A DNA stretch of 64,000 nucleotides from Mesorhizobium opportunistum WSM2075 (GCF_000176035.2 NC_015675.1:3290001-3354000), one strand, 5' to 3'; numbered from the stretch's first letter, positions 15,901-24,917 are shown. Numbers and translations are program-made. The notes: generated by a model not told the origin, from the sequence alone.

Positions 15901-16629
15901 CTAGGCCAGCCGATGCCCGCCCTCGACATGCAGCGTCGTTCCCGTCGTGAAGCCGTTGCCGATCAGGAAGGCGATGGCATCGGCGATGTCTTCGGGTTGG
16001 CCGATCCGCCCGACGGGCAGCCGCTCGGCCATCGCACCAAGCATTTCGGCCTTCCTGTCGCCGGCGACCTGCGTCCAGATCGTGGTGTCGACCCAGCCGG
16101 GCGACACGGCGTTGACGCGGATGGGCGCGAGCTCCACCGCCAGCGCCCGCACCAGCCCTTCGAGCGCCGCATTGACGGCGGCGACGACCGAGCCACGCGC
16201 GGCCGGGCGGTAGGCGGCGATGCCGGAAACGAAGGTCATCGAGCCGGCAGGTGTAAGTTGTGGCGCACCATGCTTGGCCAGCAGCAGCGGGCCGAAGAGC
16301 TTGCTTTCGACCACGCGTTGCGCCGCCTCTAGGTCAAGCTCCGGCAGCAGACGGTAGGCGCCTTCGATGTCGGCGGCGGTGCTGACGATGTGGTCGAGCC
16401 CGCCGACGCGCGCGAACAGCGCCGCGACCTGGTCCTCCCGCGTGAGGTCGACGACGGCCACATCCAGTTTGTCAGGATTGCCCAGCGCCTCGCGCGCCTG
16501 TTGCAGCCTGGTCTCGCTACGCCCGGCTATGATGACTTCAACCTGGCGCTCGACACAACGCCTGGCCAGTGCCAGGCCCATGCCGGAGCCGCCGCCGACG
16601 ATCAGGATTTTCTGGCTCGGAATGCTCAT
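15901..16629 (-). CDS. Atypical SDR-family oxidoreductase
   Basis: 242 residues, normal SDR length. The dinucleotide loop is GGGSGMG (12-18), and DLTREDQVAALFARVGGLDH then IVSTAAD follow. The usual YxxxK pair is missing: the region reads GSVVAAVNAALEGL, with Val at the Tyr position and Asn at the Lys position. PGWVDTTIW and EGGHRLA at the end are typical. It may bind NAD(P) but use another catalytic residue, or be non-catalytic. The gene is convergent with the LysR gene. Confidence 0.87.
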   Translation of the reverse strand: MSIPSQKILIVGGGSGMGLALARRCVERQVEVIIAGRSETRLQQAREALGNPDKLDVAVVDLTREDQVAALFARVGGLDHIVSTAADIEGAYRLLPELDLEAAQRVVESKLFGPLLLAKHGAPQLTPAGSMTFVSGIAAYRPAARGSVVAAVNAALEGLVRALAVELAPIRVNAVSPGWVDTTIWTQVAGDRKAEMLGAMAERLPVGRIGQPEDIADAIAFLIGNGFTTGTTLHVEGGHRLA

Positions 16630-16837
16630 TTCGCTCTGCCTTTGCTTGGAGGAACAAGGGCAGGGGATTGGCAGGTCAGGGCGCCAAGGGGAAACGGAAG
16701 AAACCGATGGTGTTATCGGAGATGCCGATAGTGCGAGCCGCGCAGCGGTCTCGTTCAGCGCACCAGCGGGCTGTCCCAGACGACGAACACCGGCAGCACC
16801 GCCGCCGGTCTGACGCCGGCCGGGGGCAGGGCGCTAC

Positions 16838-17449
16838 TTATTCCTCGCAAGCGGTGAAGGCGTCGCCCGAATTCCAGTCCTTGAAGGCGACGATCCGGCC
16901 TTCGGCCGACACGGTCTTGTGCTTCGTGCTGCCGTCCGGCTGCTGCTTCGAGCTGATGCCCTTGCCGGTCAGCACATTGTAGTCACAGGCGCTGGCGACA
17001 TTCTCCTTGAGGTAGTCCTGCGAATCATAGGCGAAGCCGGCAACGATGAAGGTGCCGTTGCGGTAGGCGATGGTCAGCGTCTGGTTGGTGCGTTCGCTGC
17101 CGATTGGCGGTGCCGGCAGATAGAATTTGATCGAGCCGTTGGGCAGCATCGTCAGTTCCGGCTCGGTGTCGGAGTTCTCGTAGCCCGGCCGGTCGTAACC
17201 GTTCCACTCGCCACCGATCTGTTCGTGCACGGTTTCGACCGGCTTGAGGTAATTGTGCTCTTTGTCCCTGAGGAAGAAATGGATGTCCATCGGATCGGAG
17301 GGCTCGGTCTCGATCACCACGGCAAGGTCCGGCGCACCGTCGCCGTTGAAGTCACCGGTCAGCGCGGTGATGATCTTCTGGGTTTCGATCGGTTCGGCCA
17401 GCGCCGTAATGGGGAGCAGGAAAGCAAGAGCGAAGAGCAGGGATCGCAT
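16838..17449 (-). CDS. Secreted FG-GAP/VCBS-like protein, intact copy
   Basis: 203 residues from ATG 17449. Signal peptide MRSLLFALAFLLPITALA precedes EPIETQKIITALTGDFNGDG, a calcium-type DxNxDG loop as in FG-GAP repeats, then APDLAVVIETEP. The rest is not assigned, with a Cys near the end (FTACEE). A tandem paralogue lies at 17565-18175 with about two thirds of residues shared. The protein probably acts in the periplasm; function unknown. Confidence 0.8.
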   Translation of the reverse strand: MRSLLFALAFLLPITALAEPIETQKIITALTGDFNGDGAPDLAVVIETEPSDPMDIHFFLRDKEHNYLKPVETVHEQIGGEWNGYDRPGYENSDTEPELTMLPNGSIKFYLPAPPIGSERTNQTLTIAYRNGTFIVAGFAYDSQDYLKENVASACDYNVLTGKGISSKQQPDGSTKHKTVSAEGRIVAFKDWNSGDAFTACEE

Positions 17450-17564
17450 GGCGTGTTCCGAGGGTGGGAGGGAGACGCGTCCAAGAGGACCATGGCAGGT
17501 CTTGCGGGAATTTACAGCAGGGCGGCGGTCATGCGTTGCCTTGCGCAACGAAGCGCAAGGCCGC

Positions 17565-18175
17565 TCATTCTCCGCAATCGGTAAAGCTGGCCCCGCTATC
17601 CCACTCGGCGAACGGCACGACCTTTCCTTCCACCGCCACGGTCCTGTGCATACGGGTGCCATCCGGCTGCATCTTGCTGCTTTTGCCCTTGCCGGTCAGC
17701 AGATTGTAGTCGCAGTCGCTGGCGACATTGTCCTTCATGTAGTCATGATAGTCATAGGCAAAGCCGGCGACGACGAAGCCATTGTTGCGCCAGGCGATCG
17801 TCAGCGTCTGGTCGGTCCGCGCGCCGTTGGACGGTATCCCCGGTATGTCGAGCTTGATCGAGCCGTTTGGCAGCGCGGTCAGCTCCGGCTCGATGTAGGA
17901 CGCCTCATAGCCTGGCCGGTCGTAGCCGTTCCATTCGCCATACATCTGCTCCTGCACGATGCCGGCAGGTTTGAGAAAATTGTGTTCCTTGTCCCTGAGG
18001 AAAAAATGCATGTCCATGGCTGCGCCGGGTTCCGTCTCGACGATCATCGCCAGGTCGATGGCGCCGTCGCCGTTCCAGTCGCCGGTGGCCGCGGTGATGA
18101 TTTTTTGGGTTTCGATCGGTTCGGGAGGGCAGTTGCGGGGAGCGCGAGGACAAAAGCGAGGAGCAGACATTTCAT
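17565..18175 (-). pseudogene. Frameshifted tandem paralogue of the FG-GAP-like protein
   Basis: A copy of the gene at 16838-17449. The signal peptide MKCLLLAFVLALPATALP starts at ATG 18175, but the mature part (EPIETQKIITAATGDWNGDG) is in a different frame. The break is at about 18121-18130, where one base appears missing relative to the intact copy. Downstream the frame is undamaged to the stop at 17565. An overlapping ATG (18170) would produce the mature part without an export signal (MSAPRFCPRAP). It could be a recent pseudogene, a sequencing error or programmed slippage. Confidence 0.75.
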
Positions 18176-18266
18176 GGCGCGTTCCCCGACAGTGATACCC
18201 GCTTTGGTACAGCACAGCGCGAGGAGGCGCCAGCGCCCCCTTTCCCCTGGAAGGATGGCAAGTGTG

Positions 18267-18611
18267 CTAGTCGCGTTCCGCGCTGGCAAACACCATCAGG
18301 TTCCCGTCGGGGTCGCGCATGCGCATGATCCAGAAATGGTCGGCTTTCTCGATAGGACCGGGTTCGAGGCCCGCATCCACCAGCCTCAGCCGTTCGGGCG
18401 CCAGCGGCAGCACGCCAAGCGTCAGCGTCGAGGTGTCGGCCTTGTCCTTGTCCTCGAAGAGCTGCACCTCGGCGCTGTCGCTGAACTGCCACTCGGCCAG
18501 CCCAGGCATCGGCCGGCGCTGCGGCGCCTTGCCGAAGAGTTTTTCGTACCAGCCGATGCTGGCTTCGAGATCGGAGCAGCTGACATGGGCGAAAATCGTC
18601 TGGATCGCCAT
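18267..18611 (-). CDS. VOC/glyoxalase-family protein
   Basis: 114 residues from ATG 18611 with GGAGG upstream. One vicinal-oxygen-chelate module: MAIQTIFAHVSCSDLEASIG then WYEKLFGKAP, and near the end DHFWIMRMRDPDGNLMVFAS. His9 and a Glu in the MVFASAE end fit metal ligands only partly. It is probably a homodimeric enzyme or a small-molecule-binding protein; substrate unknown. Confidence 0.85.
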   Translation of the reverse strand: MAIQTIFAHVSCSDLEASIGWYEKLFGKAPQRRPMPGLAEWQFSDSAEVQLFEDKDKADTSTLTLGVLPLAPERLRLVDAGLEPGPIEKADHFWIMRMRDPDGNLMVFASAERD

Positions 18612-18807
18612 CGGAACCTCCATCCGGCGGTTGCACTGATGCCGGAACGCGGCGATGGGTGGTGCGTTCCGCTGACTGGCGCCGGTGCGTCGGCTGCTGA
18701 CGAAAACTGGCCGTGGGTTATGCCATGATGCTGGCCGATAAGGGGACGATGGTGGCAGGCGACATGGTGGCACAAGCGACAATTGCATTGAACGGACAGG
18801 CCCGCTG

Positions 18808-19407
18808 ATGGCGCCGGTCAAGATCGATCCCGACAAGGTCCGGGAGTTCCCCGACGCGGCCAGCTTCTACGCCTGGCTCGGCCAGCACCATGCCACGGAA
18901 ACCGAAGTGTGGATCAAGGTGCACAAGGTGGGTTCGGGGCTGAAGTCGATCACGCCGAAGGAAGCCATCGATGTCGTGCTGTGCTTCGGCTGGATCGACG
19001 CGGTGCGCAAGGGGCTGGATGAGAAAAGCTTCCTGCAGCGCTATACGCCGCGTGGCAGGAAGAGCATCTGGAGCAAGATCAACATCGACAATGTCGCACG
19101 GCTCATCGAAGAGGGCCGCATGACAGAGCATGGGCTGAAACAGGTCGAGGCAGCCAAGGCCGATGGGCGCTGGGCGCGGGCCTATGGCGGCAGCCGGGAG
19201 ATGAAGATCCCCGACGATCTGCGGGCGGCGATCGACGCCGAGCCGGCCGCGAAGGCGATGCTGGAAAAACTCAGCGCGCAGAACCGCTTCGCGCTCGCCT
19301 TCCGCACCCACAACATGAAGACCGAGGCTGGCCGCAAAAAGAAGATCGAGACCTTCGTCGCGATGCTGAAGCGCGGCGAGACGATCCATCCGCAGGGCAA
19401 GAAATAG
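18808..19407 (+). CDS. YdeI/OmpD-associated family protein
   Basis: 199 residues. The N-terminal segment FPDAASFYAWLGQHHATETE then VWIKVHKVGSG and EAIDVVLCFGWIDAVRKGLD, and the motif FLQRYTPRGRKSIWSKIN, define the YdeI (bacteriocin-protection/OmpD-associated) family. The C-terminal part has DDLRAAIDAEPAAKAMLEKL and ends in a basic tail. Probably cytoplasmic. In related bacteria the family is linked to resistance to antimicrobial peptides, but its mechanism is unknown. Confidence 0.9.
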   Translation: MAPVKIDPDKVREFPDAASFYAWLGQHHATETEVWIKVHKVGSGLKSITPKEAIDVVLCFGWIDAVRKGLDEKSFLQRYTPRGRKSIWSKINIDNVARLIEEGRMTEHGLKQVEAAKADGRWARAYGGSREMKIPDDLRAAIDAEPAAKAMLEKLSAQNRFALAFRTHNMKTEAGRKKKIETFVAMLKRGETIHPQGKK

Positions 19408-19668
19408 GCGTTCAGGCATCCGGATGCGGGCAAAGCCGGTGGTACCGATGCGGCCCGGCTTTGTGGGGGGGCGGTTCACCATTTGAATCGCGAAACCGCC
19501 CTAACTGCCTGTTTTTGCCCGGATCGCTGTCAGGCCCCCGGATCGCTGACAGGCCATTGCACATCGCCGACTGGTGATACCGACATGGCCGGTGGACGAA
19601 GGGCGGCGTGGCCGTTACCTTTTCCAGCGCCGCGCCGATCGCGCGGCGGTTGCTGGGAGTCGTTGCCG

Positions 19669-20784
19669 TTGAGAAGAGTTGCTTCGTGGACGATGGCATT
19701 GTTTCTCACGGCCATTGTCGCGTGTGCCGGAACCGGGGCCGCCGCCCAGACGTCCCCCGACCTGTCCTTGCCCGCCGACCTGTCGACGAAAGAGATATCG
19801 ATTGGGATAAAGGCCGCGCCGCCCTTCGCCTTCAAGCTACAGGACGGCACCTGGTCCGGATTGAGCATCGACCTCTGGCAGAAAATAGCCGGGCGGCTCA
19901 AGCTTCGTTTCCGCTATGTCGAAGTGCCGACCGTGCAGGATCAGATCGATGGCGTCGTCAGCGGCAAGTTCGATGCGGCGATGGCGGCGATCACGGTCAC
20001 GGCCGACCGCGAAAAGGCGGTCGATTTCACGCAGCCCTTTTTCACGACCGGGCTCGGCATCGCGACGCCGCTCAATAACCAGCCTTCATGGCGGCCGGTG
20101 ATGCGCGCGCTGACCTCGTTCGGCTTCCTGCAGGCGGTGCTGGCGCTGATCGTCATCTCCGTCGTGGTCGGCGTGCTGATCTGGATGTTCGAGCGCCGCC
20201 ACAATGATGATTTCGGCGGTGGCGTCGCAAAGGGCCTGTTTTCCAGCATGTGGTGGTCGACCATCGCCGCGACGCAGGCCAGCACCGGCGACTTCGGCCC
20301 GCGAACCGTGCCGGGGCGCGTGCTGGCCGCACTCTGGATGATGGGATCGATCATCGTGATCGCGGTGTTCACCGCTGGCGTCACGTCGGTGCTGACGGTG
20401 ACGCAGATGGAAGGGATGGTGCAGGGCGAAAGCGACCTCGCCGCCGTCAGGGTCGGCGCCGTGCAGAACTCCTCGACAGCGTCCTACCTGGATTCGACGC
20501 AGATCCGCCATCAGGACTTCGCCACCATCCAGCAAGGGCTCGACGCGCTGCGCGCCGGCAAGGTCGATGCGCTGGTCCACGACAAGCCGCTGCTTGGTTG
20601 GCTGGTCGGGCAGAATTACGCGACGAGCCTGCAGGTTCTCGACGCAACCTTCGACCAGCAGCAATATGCCATCGCGCTGCCGCTCGGCAGCAAATTGCGC
20701 AAGCCTCTCGATGTCACCCTGCTGCAGACCATGGAGAGCGACTGGTGGAAGCAGGCCGTCTTCCAGTATCTGGGCGAGAAATAG
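19669..20784 (+). CDS. Ionotropic glutamate receptor-like channel with periplasmic binding domain
   Basis: 371 residues. TTG at 19669 is chosen because it gives MRRVASWTMALFLTAIVACA as a signal peptide and GGGAG lies 9 bases upstream; ATG 19693 is an alternative. Binding lobes lie at about 41-145 and 250-368. M1 is at 152-174, a re-entrant loop at 188-205 and M2 at 218-243 (FTAGVTSVL near its end). This is the order of prokaryotic glutamate-receptor channels. The filter site reads Q203-A-S-T-G-D instead of TVGYGD, and the loop as a whole (TQASTGDFGPRT) resembles the eukaryotic receptor pore with Gln at the Q/R site. Likely a ligand-gated cation channel of the inner membrane. Confidence 0.85.
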   Translation: MRRVASWTMALFLTAIVACAGTGAAAQTSPDLSLPADLSTKEISIGIKAAPPFAFKLQDGTWSGLSIDLWQKIAGRLKLRFRYVEVPTVQDQIDGVVSGKFDAAMAAITVTADREKAVDFTQPFFTTGLGIATPLNNQPSWRPVMRALTSFGFLQAVLALIVISVVVGVLIWMFERRHNDDFGGGVAKGLFSSMWWSTIAATQASTGDFGPRTVPGRVLAALWMMGSIIVIAVFTAGVTSVLTVTQMEGMVQGESDLAAVRVGAVQNSSTASYLDSTQIRHQDFATIQQGLDALRAGKVDALVHDKPLLGWLVGQNYATSLQVLDATFDQQQYAIALPLGSKLRKPLDVTLLQTMESDWWKQAVFQYLGEK

Positions 20785-20816
20785 CCGGGAGGAACCGACA
20801 CCGGGCATTGCCCAAG

Positions 20817-20856
20817 AAAAAGCCGCCCTCGCGTTCTGCGCGTTGCGGCCTTTTCC
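20817..20856. terminator. Probable bidirectional terminator
   Basis: AAAAAGCCGC and GCGGCCTTTT arms with one unpaired base enclose an 18-base loop, between the convergent channel gene and the gene ending at 20868. A-run and T-run are present on both sides. Confidence 0.5.
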
Positions 20857-20867
20857 CGGGAGTGCTG

Positions 20868-21191
20868 TCACTGGTTGAGGTCGACCGGTGTCACGCCCAG
20901 AAGTTTCAGGGCGTTGGCGTAGGCCCGGATGCCTTGCGCCTGCTTGCGCTCGGCGCAGAACCGGTTCGCCTTGTCCTGGAGCGCCGTTGCCTCGGCGATC
21001 TCACTGGCATTGGCGCCGGGTTCGGCTTGGGTCTGGATGGCGCTGTCGAGTTGAAGACCGAGCCGGCTGCAATATTCGCTCCGGGTCACCGCCGCTTCCG
21101 CACCCGACTGTGCGACCACAAGCATGGTGAGCGAAACGCCCGCGAGGGCAACCATCCATCTGGTTGAACGTCGTTGCATTTTCGGGATCAT
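20868..21191 (-). CDS. Secreted hypothetical protein
   Basis: 107 residues. A long signal peptide ends near AEA-A at about 34 (WMVALAGVSLTMLVVAQSGA). The mature part is short and helical, with two Cys (EYCSRLG and RFCAERK) that may form a disulfide, and ends LLGVTPVDLNQ. No family recognised. It is convergent with the receptor-channel gene. Confidence 0.65.
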   Translation of the reverse strand: MIPKMQRRSTRWMVALAGVSLTMLVVAQSGAEAAVTRSEYCSRLGLQLDSAIQTQAEPGANASEIAEATALQDKANRFCAERKQAQGIRAYANALKLLGVTPVDLNQ

Positions 21192-21305
21192 CTCATTGCG
21201 CCGAGTGGCGGCCGCTGTCCGGCTGCCACGGGATGGTTATCGCAGACGATCTTTTCGCCAGTTTTTCCGGTGTGTTGAATCTTGTTTCTGGAGTGTTTCT
21301 GGCGT
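21192..21305. repeat. Intergenic repeat A (partner at 49022)
   Basis: A stretch of about 110 bases shares its layout with 49022-49133. A 23-base core (21247-21269) is identical in both, and the following words tgttgaat, ttgtttctgga and tgt are conserved. It lies before the ABC-F gene. Confidence 0.6.
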
Positions 21306-21308
21306 GAA

Positions 21309-21344
21309 GCCGCCGATCTCCCCCCTTGTGGGGGAGATCGGCTG
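21309..21344. repeat. Mosaic palindromic repeat copy
   Basis: A short C-run/G-run palindrome with gccgatct and agatcggc ends, as at 3285. It follows repeat A directly. Confidence 0.65.
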
Positions 21345-21435
21345 TATGCGGCGCTTCTGCCTCTTCCTTTGCCGCTATCCTTCGCGTAAGGCGCCGGGCA
21401 AATCCTTTCAGCGCAGGCACAGTCCGGAAACCCGC

Positions 21436-23058
21436 ATGATCAGACTTGAAAGCATCAGCAAGCAGAATGGCCGTCAGCTTGTCTTCATCGAGGCGTCGGC
21501 CTCCCTGCAGAAGGGCGAGAAGATCGGTCTTGTCGGGCCCAATGGCGCCGGCAAGACGACGCTGTTTCGCATGATCACCAGCCAGGAGCAGCCGGACGAG
21601 GGCCAGGTGCAGGTCGATCGCGGCGTCACCATCGGCTATTTCAGCCAGGATGTCGGCGACATGGCGGGCCATAGTGCTGTCGCCGAGGTGATGAACGGCG
21701 CCGGGCCGGTGAGCGACGTGGCGGCCGAAATGGCGGAACTCGAGGCTGCCATGGCCGATCCCGACCAGGCCGACCGGATGGACGAGATCATCGAGAAGTA
21801 CGGAGAGGCGCAGCATCGCTTCGAGGAGCTCGACGGCTATGCGCTCGACGGCCGGGCGCGTGAGGTGCTCGACGGCCTCGGCTTTTCCCAGGAGATGATG
21901 GACGGCGATGTCGGCAAGCTGTCCGGCGGCTGGAAGATGCGCGTCGCGCTGGCGCGTATCCTGTTGATGCGGCCCGACGTCATGCTGCTTGACGAGCCGT
22001 CGAACCATCTCGACCTGGAAAGCCTGATCTGGCTGGAGCAGTTCCTGAAGGGGTACGACGGCGCGCTGCTGATGACCTCGCACGACCGCGAGTTCATGAA
22101 CCGCATCGTCAACAAGATCGTCGAGATCGATGCCGGTTCGCTGACCGCTTATTCGGGAAACTATGAGTTCTACCAGCAGCAGCGTGCCATCGCCGACAAG
22201 CAGCAGCAGGCGCAGTTCGAGCGCCAGCAGGCGATGCTGGCCAAGGAGATCGCCTTCATCGAACGCTTCAAGGCGCGCGCTTCCCATGCCGCACAGGTGC
22301 AGAGCCGGGTGAAGAAACTCGACAAGATCGACCGCGTCGAGCCGCCCAAGCGCCGCCAGATCGTGAATTTCGAGTTCCAGCCGGCGCCGCGCTGCGGCGA
22401 GGACGTCGTGACCTTGAAGAACGTGCACAAGGCGTATGGCAGTCGTACCATCTATGACGGGCTGGACTTCCAGGTCCGCCGCCGCGAGCGCTGGTGCATC
22501 ATGGGCGTCAATGGCGCCGGCAAGTCGACGCTGCTGAAGCTGGTGGCGGGCGCTTCGGATCCCGACACGGGCACGGTGGCGCGGGGGCCTAGCGTGAAAA
22601 TGGGTTATTTCGCGCAGCACGCCATGGAGCTGCTCGAAGGCGAGCGCACCGTGTTTCAGACGCTGGAAGACAATTTCCCGCAGGCCGGCCAGGCGCCGCT
22701 CCGCGCGCTCGCCGGCTGCTTCGGCTTTTCCGGCGACGAGATCGAGAAGAAGTGCCGGGTGCTGTCAGGCGGCGAGAAGGCGCGGCTGGTGATGGCGCTG
22801 ATGCTGTTCGATCCGCCCAACCTCCTGGTGCTGGACGAACCGACCAACCACCTCGACATCACCACCAAGCAGATGCTGATCGAGGCGCTGTCGCAGTATG
22901 AAGGCACCATGCTGTTCGTTTCGCACGACCGGCATTTTCTAGCCGCCCTGTCCAACCGGGTGCTGGAGCTGACGCCCGAGGGCATCCACACCTATGGTGG
23001 CGGCTACACCGAATATGTCGAGCGCACGGGGCAGGAGGCGCCCGGGCTGAGGGGGTAG
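21436..23058 (+). CDS. ABC-F family ATPase
   Basis: 540 residues from ATG 21436. Two ABC domains without membrane segments: Walker A GPNGAGKTT and GVNGAGKST, signatures LSGGWKMRV and LSGGEKARL, and Walker B LLDEPSNHLD and VLDEPTNHLD. The linker (about 245-320) is helical and charged. This is the ABC-F layout of ribosome-bound translation factors (EttA, Uup, YbiT or YheS type); the subtype cannot be set by eye. A longer upstream reading would cross the repeats and is unlikely. A related fragment is at 54998-55096. Confidence 0.93.
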   Translation: MIRLESISKQNGRQLVFIEASASLQKGEKIGLVGPNGAGKTTLFRMITSQEQPDEGQVQVDRGVTIGYFSQDVGDMAGHSAVAEVMNGAGPVSDVAAEMAELEAAMADPDQADRMDEIIEKYGEAQHRFEELDGYALDGRAREVLDGLGFSQEMMDGDVGKLSGGWKMRVALARILLMRPDVMLLDEPSNHLDLESLIWLEQFLKGYDGALLMTSHDREFMNRIVNKIVEIDAGSLTAYSGNYEFYQQQRAIADKQQQAQFERQQAMLAKEIAFIERFKARASHAAQVQSRVKKLDKIDRVEPPKRRQIVNFEFQPAPRCGEDVVTLKNVHKAYGSRTIYDGLDFQVRRRERWCIMGVNGAGKSTLLKLVAGASDPDTGTVARGPSVKMGYFAQHAMELLEGERTVFQTLEDNFPQAGQAPLRALAGCFGFSGDEIEKKCRVLSGGEKARLVMALMLFDPPNLLVLDEPTNHLDITTKQMLIEALSQYEGTMLFVSHDRHFLAALSNRVLELTPEGIHTYGGGYTEYVERTGQEAPGLRG

Positions 23059-23062
23059 GCCG

Positions 23063-23503
23063 CTACTTCAGCGAGATGCTCATGCCGCTGAGATCGGCGT
23101 TGACCTGCATGCCCACCTGCCTGCCTGTGAGTTCGAGCTGGGCGCCCTTGTCATTGGTCATGACGATCACCTGGGCGCCTTTGCCGATCGCGCCGCCACC
23201 GCCCGCCGCACCATAGACCCCGGTCACATCCCGGGCGCGCCGGATATGGCGCACGGTGCCTCGGAAATAGGTCTTGGAAACGCCGAAGGCGAGGCCGCCC
23301 GAGACGGCGCCGACCGAGATGGGATAGCTTTTGCCATGGAAGGTCAACGTGCCTTCGCCGCCAGAGCCGCCGATGAAGAAGGCGGCTTTGTAGACGGCGA
23401 AGCGGATCGTGCCGCTGTCGGCATGCGCGGCACTGGCAAAGCTGATGCCCGCGGTGGCGATGGCGGCAACCGCGATGGAACGCAATCCGGACGAAATGTT
23501 CAT
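23063..23503 (-). CDS. Secreted hypothetical protein
   Basis: 146 residues. Signal peptide MNISSGLRSIAVAAIATAGI ends near AHA-D at about 28. The mature part is beta-rich and Gly-rich (FFIGGSGGEGTLTFHGKSYP, then SVGAVSGGLAFGVSKTYFRG) and closes with GRQVGMQVNADLSGMSISL. Not assigned to a family with certainty. Similar periplasmic or outer-membrane-associated proteins are common in Rhizobiales. It lies tail to tail with the ABC-F gene with 4 bases between stops. Confidence 0.7.
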   Translation of the reverse strand: MNISSGLRSIAVAAIATAGISFASAAHADSGTIRFAVYKAAFFIGGSGGEGTLTFHGKSYPISVGAVSGGLAFGVSKTYFRGTVRHIRRARDVTGVYGAAGGGGAIGKGAQVIVMTNDKGAQLELTGRQVGMQVNADLSGMSISLK

Positions 23504-23779
23504 GATGAAAGCTCCTCAGAAGGCCGCCGCTTGGCCCAACCGGCGGGGCTGTCAGCGTCATATCAAAGTTACAACTGAACAGTCTCGCCCGTCATTTGGT
23601 TCCAAGCACATGGCTTGAATCTGGCTGCGAGAAGATCGACACGAAGCGAGGTCTATGGCAAGCGCCAGGGCGGGACATCGCGTATACGTGATTGGCAAGG
23701 CGGAGGCGCCAGCCAGGCACGACCGTGCGGAATTTGGGATGATGCGATTCAAGGTGCAATTCAGGGGAAGAGCTTCAGG

Positions 23780-24142
23780 ATGAGAATTGCGATGGGAATT
23801 GCGACGTCCGCATTGGCCGCGACGCTGGCTGGATGCGCGACCTCGCCGGTTGACTACGGGGCGTCGCTTTCGCAGCAGGACCAGAAATGGGCGTCGCCGC
23901 AATGCCAGCAGGCGCGGGCGGCGGCTTCGGACTATCAGGCGCGTGAAAAGCTCCATCCGGGCTGGGAATTCGTCGCGCTTGGCCCGTACGGGTTGGGAAT
24001 CATCGCGGCCACCAAGGAGCACGAACAGAAGCAACGGAAGCTGTTCGCCCGCGAGGTGCACCTGCAATGCTCAAGCCTTCCGCTGCCGAAGGAATTGGAA
24101 GGCGATTTCAGCCCCGCGAGCGCACAGACGAAATATCCATAG
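23780..24142 (+). CDS. Predicted lipoprotein
   Basis: 120 residues from ATG 23780 (ggggaag upstream). The lipobox LAGC places the lipidated Cys at 19. The mature part is short and charged, with a hydrophobic stretch FVALGPYGLGIIA at about 62-74 and two Cys (PQCQQAR and HLQCSS). No family recognised. Sorting to the outer membrane is probable because the residue after Cys is Ala, but this is inference. Confidence 0.7.
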   Translation: MRIAMGIATSALAATLAGCATSPVDYGASLSQQDQKWASPQCQQARAAASDYQAREKLHPGWEFVALGPYGLGIIAATKEHEQKQRKLFAREVHLQCSSLPLPKELEGDFSPASAQTKYP

Positions 24143-24269
24143 ACACACTTTCATCGCGGAGCACGAAGGCGGCTGTTGACGGCGCGTCGTTCGTTGCGGA
24201 CATCTGGTCAGCCTGGGAGGAAGGTTGACGCCAAAAGCGGTCAAGCTGGAAGCACCGGGCATTGGTGTT

Positions 24270-24917
24270 TCAGCTGATTGACGGGGCGTTGACCGCAAAT
24301 TGCGCGGCGAAAGCCCTGATGTAAGCGGGCCGAGCTTCCCCGCGCGCCACATAGGCGGCCAGGTTTTGATACTCGTCCAAAATGCCTGACATTCTCAGTC
24401 GCAGCAGCACCGATACCATCAACAGATCGCCGGCGCTGAACGCACCATCGAGCCCGTCGGCGGCGCCCAGGTGAACAGAGAGCTTGTCCAGCGTCGCGCG
24501 AACACGGTCCTTTACCAGCGGCAGGCGCTCTTCGCTCCAAGGCTTGTCACGTTCGAATATTCTTGCCGTCATCAATTCGAGGATCGGCGGCTCGACGGTG
24601 TTGAGCGCGGCAAACATCCAGGTGATGGCACGCGCGCGGGCATCGCCATCCCCAGGCAGCAGACCGGCATGCCGCTCGGCAAGATGAAAGACGATCGAAC
24701 CGGTCTCGAACAGGCGCAGAGGTCCTTCCTCATAGGTGGGGATCTGGCCGAAGGGATGGATGGCCAGATGCTCGGGTGCCTTCATCTGCGCGAAGGAAAC
24801 GAGACGAACCTCATAGGGCTGCCCCACTTCTTCGAGCGCCCAGCGAACGCGCGTATCGCGCGCCAGTCCCTTGCCGCCATCGGGCGATCGTTCAAAGGCT
24901 GTGATGGTGGGGGTCAT
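24270..24917 (-). CDS. Glutathione S-transferase family protein
   Basis: 215 residues from ATG 24917. The thioredoxin-fold half has TAFERSPDGGKGLARDTRVR WALEEVG, PFGQIPTYEEG and the GSH-binding ETGSIVFHLAERH. The C-terminal helical domain contains FSAGDLLMVSVLLRLRMSG. The protein is complete. Substrate unknown; it groups by eye with the small bacterial GSTs used in detoxification. Confidence 0.9.
   Translation of the reverse strand: MTPTITAFERSPDGGKGLARDTRVRWALEEVGQPYEVRLVSFAQMKAPEHLAIHPFGQIPTYEEGPLRLFETGSIVFHLAERHAGLLPGDGDARARAITWMFAALNTVEPPILELMTARIFERDKPWSEERLPLVKDRVRATLDKLSVHLGAADGLDGAFSAGDLLMVSVLLRLRMSGILDEYQNLAAYVARGEARPAYIRAFAAQFAVNAPSIS

Noticed and set aside
6855..19576. A 17-base word (cacatcgccgactggtg) present at 6855-6871 and 19560-19576
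   Set aside because: By hand estimate a repeat of this length could arise by chance in 64 kb of GC-rich sequence; no third copy was seen.
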